Assembly (NCBI GenBank): GCA_016187935.1
Contig: JACPIU010000040.1
Coordinates: 62,001 to 126,000, forward strand
DNA: 64,000 bases
Direction: 5' to 3'
Origin: Bdellovibrio sp.
GTDB lineage: Bacteria; Bdellovibrionota; Bacteriovoracia; Bacteriovoracales; Bacteriovoracaceae
The notes beneath the pieces were generated by a model, which ran no database searches, was not told the origin of the DNA, and saw only the letters and a program-made list of their open reading frames with translations. Made by a program: the position numbers and the translations under genes. How positions within the stretch are numbered: position 1 is the stretch's first letter; each line of letters starts with the position of its first letter. Below are positions 40,955-48,498 of this stretch, piece by piece.

Positions 40955-42565
40955 ATGGCACAGGTAATTCATGCAGGCTACATCGGATTAGATCAACGTT
41001 ACTGGCGTCGATTTAAAACCGACTTTACTGAAGAATATGCCAAAGTTTTAGAACCCGTATTCCATCAGTATGATCAAATCGATTCGAAAGATTTTCCCGC
41101 TGTGATCAAGGCCATACTGAATCGCCCTTGCCATATTCTCTATCTTGATTTCAGTGACCAATTCGAACTAATTTTAAAATTGTCCATGACACTTCAACGC
41201 CTAAACTGTTTTGGCCACATGGTGATTATTGGGTTCTTCTCCATGAACGAATTTGCCAAGATGGAAGTCAATGCCCTACCTATCGGCATGACTTCACTTC
41301 ACCTCAAATCCAGTGAAGAAACCCGTGATGCCATCTATGCTGGTGTGTTGTCGGCCTTTCCGCTCCTGGCAAAAAAACCTGCCACCTACAACTTGAATTT
41401 GGCAAAAGGAAAAGATTACACTGTCTTTGAAATTTGTCGCATTAACTTTGCTCACGCCACGGGCATTCATCTGGAAACTTGCATTCCATTTGAAGCTTCC
41501 GAAGCTATATCCCTTCCTCATAAGATATGCCCTAACACCATCAAGTCAGACGAGTTGAAGGTCATAAGCATGGACCAGGGCCCCCTCTATTATGATTCTT
41601 CCATAGGAGCTTCCCTGGATTTTGAATTCGTTGACACCATTGACGAATCCAAAAAGGACTCCAAGGACAAGATGGAAAAGGCCAGAGTTTTGGATGCCCT
41701 GGAAGTAAGAAAAGGTGAAGTGGCGAAAGTCAAAGAGCAATATCTTCAATGGTTAAAGGAAAAAGTAAAAGATTCCGCCCCAAAACGGACCAAACTTTTG
41801 ATCATCGACCCGACTTTTAATACTATTGCTCAACAAGATTCGCTCTTATGGGACTCGGCCTTTTCCTTCCGTATCCAAACCCATCTCATCAGGGCCGAAG
41901 CTGAACTGCAATGCTACCTCCCGGATTTTATTGCCATAGAGTATTGCGAAACACCCTATGCTCCACCACCGCCTCCCTCAGACCAGGCCAAACCTAATGT
42001 TGAATCTAAAGAAATTCCCTTTGAGAATGGCTTTGTGATTCCACCTTTGGATAATAATGCGATTAAGAACATCGTGGCGGCGATAAAAAAAATTCCCAAT
42101 TACTCTCCCATTCTCGTGCTGTTCGGAAACAAAAGCCTCTCCTCTGAACAGGCCCGGGCGATCTATAGCTACAGCAAAATTGTGGTGGACCAAAATCCCA
42201 TTTCCACTCAGACCTTGGTGGAAATGGCAAAAACTTTTGATAAAAAGAATGTCTTGTTTAAAGATAGCAAGAACTTGAAATTATTTTTTTCAAAGCGTGA
42301 TCCTCTTTCTTTTTGTAACCGCCCGGTAGAAATCAAACTCCTGAATATTTCGGAATTTGAACTTTATTTCGAATGTGATCTTGTTCTCGACAGACGGTGC
42401 CGTTTTAAGGTGATAAACCCTGCTGCCTTTTTCTTTACCATAGCCCCGATCCCCAGCACCTCCCCGTTTGCCAACCGACGCAATACTTACCGCGGTATCA
42501 TCCAGCTCCTCTCGCGCCAGCAAATTGATGATTTGAGAAAGTTTATTATTAAAAAAGATACATAA
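40955..42565 (+). CDS. Unknown protein with receiver-like and PilZ-like regions
   Basis: A 536-residue soluble protein. Residues about 50-130 (HILYLDFSDQFELILKL to AGVLSAFP) and about 270-420 have the alternating beta-alpha pattern of receiver domains but lack a full set of phosphorylation residues. A charged coiled-coil (KKDSKDKMEKARVLDAL...) lies between them. The C-terminal ~110 residues (IKLLNISEFELYFECDLVL, then NTYRGIIQLLSRQQIDDLRKFI) resemble a PilZ domain without the RxxxR motif. A Pro-rich stretch (YAPPPPPSD) lies near 340. It may be a c-di-GMP-related or scaffold protein. It is followed by arfB after 1 bp. The assignment is by pattern only. Confidence 0.6.
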   Translation: MAQVIHAGYIGLDQRYWRRFKTDFTEEYAKVLEPVFHQYDQIDSKDFPAVIKAILNRPCHILYLDFSDQFELILKLSMTLQRLNCFGHMVIIGFFSMNEFAKMEVNALPIGMTSLHLKSSEETRDAIYAGVLSAFPLLAKKPATYNLNLAKGKDYTVFEICRINFAHATGIHLETCIPFEASEAISLPHKICPNTIKSDELKVISMDQGPLYYDSSIGASLDFEFVDTIDESKKDSKDKMEKARVLDALEVRKGEVAKVKEQYLQWLKEKVKDSAPKRTKLLIIDPTFNTIAQQDSLLWDSAFSFRIQTHLIRAEAELQCYLPDFIAIEYCETPYAPPPPPSDQAKPNVESKEIPFENGFVIPPLDNNAIKNIVAAIKKIPNYSPILVLFGNKSLSSEQARAIYSYSKIVVDQNPISTQTLVEMAKTFDKKNVLFKDSKNLKLFFSKRDPLSFCNRPVEIKLLNISEFELYFECDLVLDRRCRFKVINPAAFFFTIAPIPSTSPFANRRNTYRGIIQLLSRQQIDDLRKFIIKKDT

Positions 42566-42566
42566 G

Positions 42567-42968
42567 ATGGACCACGAAGCTATAGCTAAAGAGGTTACAT
42601 TCACCGCCATTCGAGGGCGCGGGCCTGGCGGACAAAATGTCAACAAGGTTTCTTCCGCTGCCCATATGCTCTGGGCATTTTTAGATTCAAATACTCTCAC
42701 GCAAGAGCAAAAGGATTTAATCCGCAGTAAACTTGCCAATTCTATTAATAAAGACAATCTGCTTTATATCCGCAGCGATGAGTTTCGCGATCTGGAAAGA
42801 AACAAAGAACGCTGTCTAAAAAAATTAGAAATCATGCTTAAGTCGGCCTTCCATCGCCCCAAGCCGCGCACAAAAACCAAACCTACCTACGCTTCCGTAG
42901 TGAAAAAAAAGGAAAGCAAAACGCGTCGAAGCCAGGTCAAAAAATTGCGGACAAAAGTTTCTTATTAA
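42567..42968 (+). CDS. arfB: Peptidyl-tRNA hydrolase ArfB (ribosome rescue)
   Basis: A 133-residue protein. The GGQ motif is in RGRGPGGQNVNKVSSAAHM, followed by the class-I release-factor fold and a basic C-terminal tail (KPRTKTKPT... KKLRTKVSY) that enters the empty mRNA channel. ArfB frees peptides from stalled ribosomes. Length and tail are normal for the family. It lies 1 bp after the preceding unknown gene, so the two are co-transcribed. Confidence 0.93.
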   Translation: MDHEAIAKEVTFTAIRGRGPGGQNVNKVSSAAHMLWAFLDSNTLTQEQKDLIRSKLANSINKDNLLYIRSDEFRDLERNKERCLKKLEIMLKSAFHRPKPRTKTKPTYASVVKKKESKTRRSQVKKLRTKVSY

Positions 42969-43016
42969 TCCAACACCTATCCAAAAGTCACCTGGCACGT
43001 ACTCCCCACATTCCAT

Positions 43017-43640
43017 TTATCGTCCGACACAAAGAATGGAACCAATGCTGCGAGCACTATAGGTATGGGTTGTGCCATCATGGCCAAAGAAAATACAGGG
43101 CCCATCAGAATGTTCTGGATGAGCTGATGCGGACCAATACCATCGTTCCGGGATTTGCATGGAGGGCAATACCTCGCGAAATCCGTATGCCTCATTGCGC
43201 TCAAAATCAGTGCATGAGGGAAGTGTGGCGCGTCTTTGTGCACATCTCTGTCGCGCAAGACTTTGAGTCCCGGTATCAACCTGGTCACTCCAAACAACAC
43301 TATCCGGCCCTTTCCATACTTCGCCGAGGGTCGGGCTTACAACTCTCTCGAAAATCGCCCCCTTGGAAGTGCGGCACTTGAAACCGATCGGCACAGTGTA
43401 GATGCTAAAGCTCTCGTGCCATAAATCTGCATCCTTGCACGAGATAATTGTTGAAGTGATCCTATCGACATTCCTCTGAATTGCTTCGACCGCATTTTTT
43501 GTATTGTCGAGTGCATCAGGCTTTTTCTTATTTTCAGCTTCGACACAGCCTTCGCGATGTTCAGCTCTGGCAATAGGCGCGAAAGTAACCAAGAAGAGAA
43601 TAGAAGCCAATGCGGCCATACTTTTCTTTGAATAATTCAT
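43017..43640 (-). CDS. Secreted DUF1566 (Lcl-like) domain protein
   Basis: A protein of about 207 residues with a signal peptide (MNYSKKSMAALASILFLVTFAPIARA). The C-terminal ~110 residues fit DUF1566: LPSCTDFERNEAYGF, RWYWSASAHP and the ending SIGSILCVGR (usually VRCVR). This domain occurs in adhesins and extracellular proteins, with unclear binding. Six or more Cys suggest disulfides. ATG at 43640 was chosen for the signal peptide; a start at 43661 is possible. Confidence 0.8.
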   Translation of the reverse strand: MNYSKKSMAALASILFLVTFAPIARAEHREGCVEAENKKKPDALDNTKNAVEAIQRNVDRITSTIISCKDADLWHESFSIYTVPIGFKCRTSKGAIFERVVSPTLGEVWKGPDSVVWSDQVDTGTQSLARQRCAQRRATLPSCTDFERNEAYGFREVLPSMQIPERWYWSASAHPEHSDGPCIFFGHDGTTHTYSARSIGSILCVGR

Positions 43641-43750
43641 ACCGGCAAAAACCTCTTTCATAAAAGAAATTATGATTTGTATTTATCGGAAAAAAAATAG
43701 AAACACTTTAGTCTAGAATTGGCCTAAATATTGGCCCCCAAAAAACTGGA

Positions 43751-45550
43751 CTAATCCGGCAGATTGCGAATGATCGCCGTGGCACCTTCGGCGTGATCTT
43801 CCAAGTGACGCACATCCGGGGCGCTGATCGGGTCCGGGGAAGGGCAATGAGGAGCACCAGGACTTGCGGCGGCAGGCGCGACAGCGGCCGGATTTCGACT
43901 GGCAGGACAGTGGACCAAAGTTGTATCAATGGATTTTTTGAAAGTGGGTTTTGTGCGCGAGGCATCCGCAAGTCCGGAATGATCCCAGTTGCCACTATTC
44001 CAAAAGGCGGCACTAATTTCAGGATCACCGGTTTCTCGGCCGTATTCCTTCATTTCGCGGTGAAATTTTTCATATTCTCCCGAATTGTCCAAGGAAAATT
44101 CGGTGATGCCAAAACGCTTGCGCGACACCTCTTTCTTAATCGCCCCCATCTGTTTGGGACAATGTTTCTGCAATCTTTCAAACAGTCTTTTGAAAAATAA
44201 CTTGCGCGTCTTATGAAAAGAACCATCCACTACATGGCCATAATTTTCATAGATAGAAGGTGAGATGCGATCGATGGAGGAAAGGAGCGGCACCAGCTTG
44301 CTGCAATCCATGCGCGAGGTGGGATATTTAAACCAGCCATTATTCTCAAAAAAATCACCATTAGGACTCCAAATCACCTCACTTTTGGTTCCCATGCCGC
44401 TGAGGGCGGTCTTCAACTTTCTCACAGTGCCTAAACTGGTGGTGGGATCGCCTAAAAAAGTTGGGTCTAATTCCGCTGCCGCCGAAACATTGATAGTTTT
44501 TCCCCGAAGACCGGCCTTGTTCTTATTCATATATTCAAGAAGCGGCCCATAGGCCTTGTCGTAATATTTATCATCAAGCGGTAAATCGGAACGAATTCTC
44601 CATTCCGCCTCACCATTGGCACTCATGGTAACGATACTCTCAGCATGGGGAATAAAGTTGAGCTTAAGTCCTGCCTTCATCACGTAATCCAAGCAACGAT
44701 GAAGTTCTTCCTTGCCAATACCACCGGCCTCTTCATATTGATAATCCCAGCCGTATCTCATGGGGCGATTGCCCTCAATAGTGACACGGCCACCGGAATG
44801 TCCTCCCGAATAATGAATGGGAAAATGCAACGTCACTTTGTCATGGCCTGAAGCCACCCCACGATCAACAATTTCTTTGCATTTGGCATCAAGATCGCCG
44901 GTTTTAAAAGGAATAAGCGAAAAAGCATAGCCAGATTGATTGGCAGGTGCACATGATGACACTTTTTTTGGTGGCTCCCCATAGCTGGTCGGGGTGTGCC
45001 CAACCAGCTTCGCTCTACGTTCCATGGCCTGAATAAAATAATGAAAACGTTCCTTTTTATATACCTCGGCCATGGGGGGCGTGATAATGCTGTCAACCTT
45101 TTCGCGCCGTAGATCTCGATTAAAATGAATATCGTTCACCATTCTCTTCATCTCTGCAATGAAGTTTTCATATTTGGGATAAAACTTGGGATATGTAGCT
45201 CGATCAATTTTTAAAATGGCCTCTTTTAAATTGTAACGATCATTATTAAAAACATTTCCGGGCACACGAACCCGAAGCGGACCAATTCGGTAATAACGGG
45301 TCGTGACTCCTTTCTCCACCACCCTATCCACATAGGCGGCCTCAGAACGATCCGGCATTCCCCCGGGCACTGATCCCTCTCCTGAAAGCGTCGGAATGCT
45401 CTCGTCACTCCCAAAGAGCGCCTGCGTTTCCACATCGGCATATTCATCAACCAGTAACATTTGATGATGATTAGAAGAGCGGTTCTCAAACCCGTCCACT
45501 TGCGAGAGAGTTTGAGGAGACAAAAATAGGACAAGCAGAAAAAATACCAT
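43751..45550 (-). CDS. Large secreted protein, possible TIM-barrel glycosidase
   Basis: A 599-residue protein with a short signal peptide (MVFFLLVLFLSPQTLS). Pieces such as KVTLHFPIHYSGGHSGG, LKLNFIPHAES, RISPSIYENYGH, FGITEFSLDNSG and AAFWNSGNWDHSG follow the beta-strand order and acidic strand ends of a glycoside-hydrolase TIM barrel, with the Glu in GITEFS as a possible nucleophile. I cannot name the family. The C-terminus is Ala/Pro-rich. It lies downstream of nothing obvious; the DUF1566 gene follows on the same strand after 110 bp. Secretion suggests a role on prey or extracellular polymers. Confidence 0.7.
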   Translation of the reverse strand: MVFFLLVLFLSPQTLSQVDGFENRSSNHHQMLLVDEYADVETQALFGSDESIPTLSGEGSVPGGMPDRSEAAYVDRVVEKGVTTRYYRIGPLRVRVPGNVFNNDRYNLKEAILKIDRATYPKFYPKYENFIAEMKRMVNDIHFNRDLRREKVDSIITPPMAEVYKKERFHYFIQAMERRAKLVGHTPTSYGEPPKKVSSCAPANQSGYAFSLIPFKTGDLDAKCKEIVDRGVASGHDKVTLHFPIHYSGGHSGGRVTIEGNRPMRYGWDYQYEEAGGIGKEELHRCLDYVMKAGLKLNFIPHAESIVTMSANGEAEWRIRSDLPLDDKYYDKAYGPLLEYMNKNKAGLRGKTINVSAAAELDPTFLGDPTTSLGTVRKLKTALSGMGTKSEVIWSPNGDFFENNGWFKYPTSRMDCSKLVPLLSSIDRISPSIYENYGHVVDGSFHKTRKLFFKRLFERLQKHCPKQMGAIKKEVSRKRFGITEFSLDNSGEYEKFHREMKEYGRETGDPEISAAFWNSGNWDHSGLADASRTKPTFKKSIDTTLVHCPASRNPAAVAPAAASPGAPHCPSPDPISAPDVRHLEDHAEGATAIIRNLPD

Positions 45551-45616
45551 ACACTCTTATCGGACTTTTTCATGATCTGCTATAAATCCCTAACTACCTA
45601 ATTTTACACTCCCGCC

Positions 45617-45739
45617 ATGAGAGAAATTGAAGAGACCAATTTTTCTGTGAATAAAGACATCCTGGAAAATACTCGCGGCGAGCACTTTGACAGTGACACC
45701 TTCTCCGCCGGATCGACCTTAATTAAAGAGCAATTTTAA
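45617..45739 (+). CDS. Possible small protein (40 residues)
   Basis: This 326-bp gap (45551-45876) holds one short frame starting MREIEETNFSVNKDILE and ending STLIKEQF. The SAGSTLIKEQ end faintly recalls the start of cyclic-nucleotide-binding domains, so it could be a truncated regulator. There is no clear ribosome-binding site. Confidence is low. Confidence 0.25.
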   Translation: MREIEETNFSVNKDILENTRGEHFDSDTFSAGSTLIKEQF

Positions 45740-45826
45740 GCATGCACTCACTCACCTAGAGCGTGGTGATGACACCAAATAACTTCTCTGTGCCGCGAAG
45801 CATGATGGCAGCTTCAAATTAGACCA

Positions 45827-45835
45827 TGCTAGAAT
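45827..45835 (+). promoter_or_regulatory. Extended -10 promoter of the aldolase gene
   Basis: TGCTAGAAT lies 41 bp before the aldolase ATG, and CAAGGAG provides a ribosome-binding site between them. No clear -35 is seen, as is common for extended -10 promoters. Confidence 0.5.
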
Positions 45836-45876
45836 CCGCCCGCTAAGAATCATTCAACTATTCCAAGGAGTTTTCT

Positions 45877-46905
45877 ATGCCCGTGGCAACCTATGACCAA
45901 TATTGCAAAATGCTCGACCGCGCTTTTAAAGGTGGTTTTGCTTATCCCGCCATCAATGTCACCTCTCCTTCAACCGCCAATGCCGCCATTAAGGCCTTTG
46001 CCGATAAAAAATGTGATGGCATTATTCAAGTTTCCACTGGCGGCGGAGAATTTATGTCCGGTCAGGCCGTGAAAGATATGGCGTTAGGTTCCATCAGTTT
46101 GGCCCAACATGTTCACTTGGTGGCGGAAAAATATAATGTTCTCATCGCACTCCACACCGATCACTGCCACCCCAAATACATGGCAAAATTCTTGGTTCCA
46201 CTGATCACCGAAACTGAAAATCGTCGGAAAAAAGGGTTACCTAATCTTTTCAATAGCCATATGTTTGATGGTTCTGAAGTTCCTTTGGAAGAAAATCTCA
46301 AAACCTCTTCCGAACTTTTAGAGCGTTGTGCCCGTGCCCAGATTATTTTAGAAGTTGAAACGGGTGTGGTCGGGGGCGAAGAAGACGGTCACAACAATGA
46401 AGGAGCCCCCAGTTCAAAACTCTATACCACTCCGGAAGAAATGGTGGCCGTGGCGAAAAGACTACGCCCTCTCGGTCGCTTTCTCTACGCCGCCACATTT
46501 GGCAACGTCCACGGTGTCTATAAACCCGGCAATGTAAAATTGCGACCTGAAATCTTGAAGAAGGGCCAAGAGGCGGTGATTGCGGCACTCGGAAAAGAGG
46601 CCCGCCACCAGTTAGTGTTCCACGGCGGTAGCGGTTCTGAACTATCCGAAATTCATGAAACTCTCCAGTACGGTGTGGTCAAAATGAACATCGACACTGA
46701 CACTCAGTACGCCTACACTCGCGCTGTGGCCGATCATATGTTCAAAAATTACGACCAAGTCCTCAAGGTGGATAGCGAAGTCGGTGGCAAGAAATTCTAT
46801 GACCCCCGCGCTTGGCTCAAGGCCGCCGAAAACAAAATGACCGAGCGGATTTACCAGGCGGTATCAGACCTAAAGGCCGAAGGGACTTCTCTTCTTCACT
46901 CTTAA
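45877..46905 (+). CDS. fbaA: Class II fructose-bisphosphate aldolase
   Basis: A 342-residue zinc enzyme that splits fructose-1,6-bisphosphate into DHAP and glyceraldehyde-3-phosphate (or the reverse in gluconeogenesis). Class II signatures are clear: ALHTDHCHPKYM (catalytic Asp and zinc His), EVETGVVGGEEDG, GNVHGVYKPGNVKL and FHGGSGSELSEI, then the KMNIDTDTQYAYTR phosphate site. The type is IIA, like E. coli FbaA. A strong ribosome-binding site (AAGGAG) is present. The metallophosphoesterase gene follows after 11 bp. Confidence 0.97.
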   Translation: MPVATYDQYCKMLDRAFKGGFAYPAINVTSPSTANAAIKAFADKKCDGIIQVSTGGGEFMSGQAVKDMALGSISLAQHVHLVAEKYNVLIALHTDHCHPKYMAKFLVPLITETENRRKKGLPNLFNSHMFDGSEVPLEENLKTSSELLERCARAQIILEVETGVVGGEEDGHNNEGAPSSKLYTTPEEMVAVAKRLRPLGRFLYAATFGNVHGVYKPGNVKLRPEILKKGQEAVIAALGKEARHQLVFHGGSGSELSEIHETLQYGVVKMNIDTDTQYAYTRAVADHMFKNYDQVLKVDSEVGGKKFYDPRAWLKAAENKMTERIYQAVSDLKAEGTSLLHS

Positions 46906-46916
46906 GACGAGGCGTT

Positions 46917-48488
46917 ATGAAATTTGCAGTTCATTTTTTTGTATGCTGCTTCTTGTTGTCCTTATGGGGCGTCACTCAGGCCTTTGAATTCAAGGCCGGC
47001 CCTTACGTGCAAAGTGTGGCAGCGAACTCGGCTTCAATCAGAATGGAGGCCGAGTTCGCCGGAACGCCTAAAGTGGTTTTTTTCCGTGAAGGCGAAACCG
47101 AAACTTTCTCGGTTAATGCCACACTGATCGAACGGAATTACCATGCTGATAAGAAAGTAGGGCTCTTTGAAGCAAAACTGATGGGATTGGTGAGCGGGGC
47201 CCGCTATCTCTATCAAATCCAGCAGGGATCTCAAAAAAGTGGACTTTTCCTTTTTAAAACTTTGTTTAAAGAACCACATACCTTTGCCTTTCTTGCCTTA
47301 AGTGATGCCCAAAGCGGATACAAAGTGACACGCCAGGCAGTCAATCAGAGTCTCATGAAATACGCCTTTGCAAGCTACGTTGATGAACGAACCTTTCCCG
47401 TCAGCTTTGCCCTCTTTACTGGAGACTTAGTGCAAAAGGGCAATGAGTATAAACGTTGGAATGAGGAATTTTTCGCTCCTATGGCCCCTCTGATGTCTCG
47501 CTTATGTGTCTATCCGGCGATAGGCAATCACGAGGAAAATACCCCCTATTATTTTTCCTATTTTGCTCTTCCCAGAAATGGTTCGCCGGAAAGTTTGGGC
47601 CATTGGTATTACTTTGATTATCAAAATGTGCGCTTCATCACCCTCAACTCGAACCCGCCCTATACCAATGAAATCCAACTGGCCTGGTTGGATACCTTAT
47701 TACTTGAAACCGAGGGCCGAGGCGATGTGGATTTCGTCGTGCTTCAACTCCACCATCCGGCAGAATCCGAGTTATGGCCTGAAGGCGAATCGCCCTTTTC
47801 AAAAACCGTCAATACAAAGTTGGCCGAATTTATCGGCAAAAGCGGAAAAGCGACCATCGTGCTCTCGGGCCATACCCATGGTTATTCCCGCGGACAAGAC
47901 CCAAATCAGCCGCTGTTTAAATTAATCAATGGGTCTATCGGCGGGGCCACGGATAACTGGGGCGAATTCAAACAGAAAGATTATTTGAATTACGTTATGA
48001 GCAAAGATGAATACGGCTGGCTTTTCGTTCAAGTCACACGTGGTGAGAACGCCGCCATGTCTTTCAAACGTTATAGCTTTGGCAAAGACGGAAATGTGAA
48101 AGATCAAGGAGTGGTTGATCAGTTTATCTTACGCAAAAATAATGCAACTCCCGATACTCCTCATTTAACCATTACAAAAGTGAGCAAACAAATCGCCAAT
48201 ATTGAAAGTAGTCCTTTTAAGGAAGCGCAAGGAGATACCCACCTCACCAGCGAGTGGCAGGCAGGAACAACTCCGGCGATGGACAACATCTTCTGGGGCC
48301 GCACCACTCATGCCTATAATGAATACGGCGGGAGTTTCTATGACTACAAACCGCTTCTAACTAAACTTTCCATAGCTGAAGTTACCGGATCAGGTGAACT
48401 TAAAACCTTTTACGTGAGACTGAGGTACCGCGATTCGGCCTTAGCTTACTCTGACTGGAGTACGCCAATTAAAGTGGAAAGACCGTAA
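46917..48488 (+). CDS. Exported metallophosphoesterase (purple acid phosphatase-like)
   Basis: A 523-residue protein with a signal peptide (MKFAVHFFVCCFLLSLWGVTQA). An N-terminal Fn3-like domain (about 25-110) precedes a calcineurin-type phosphoesterase domain: LSDAQSG, FTGDLVQKG, AIGNHEEN, VLQLHHPAES and LSGHTHGYSRG supply the dimetal ligands. This two-domain layout is that of purple acid phosphatases. It is periplasmic or secreted, probably scavenging phosphate. ATG at 46917 has GACGAGG upstream; longer frames overlap fbaA and are rejected. It is convergent with pepN. Confidence 0.9.
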   Translation: MKFAVHFFVCCFLLSLWGVTQAFEFKAGPYVQSVAANSASIRMEAEFAGTPKVVFFREGETETFSVNATLIERNYHADKKVGLFEAKLMGLVSGARYLYQIQQGSQKSGLFLFKTLFKEPHTFAFLALSDAQSGYKVTRQAVNQSLMKYAFASYVDERTFPVSFALFTGDLVQKGNEYKRWNEEFFAPMAPLMSRLCVYPAIGNHEENTPYYFSYFALPRNGSPESLGHWYYFDYQNVRFITLNSNPPYTNEIQLAWLDTLLLETEGRGDVDFVVLQLHHPAESELWPEGESPFSKTVNTKLAEFIGKSGKATIVLSGHTHGYSRGQDPNQPLFKLINGSIGGATDNWGEFKQKDYLNYVMSKDEYGWLFVQVTRGENAAMSFKRYSFGKDGNVKDQGVVDQFILRKNNATPDTPHLTITKVSKQIANIESSPFKEAQGDTHLTSEWQAGTTPAMDNIFWGRTTHAYNEYGGSFYDYKPLLTKLSIAEVTGSGELKTFYVRLRYRDSALAYSDWSTPIKVERP

Positions 48489-48498
48489 TAGAGCGCCA

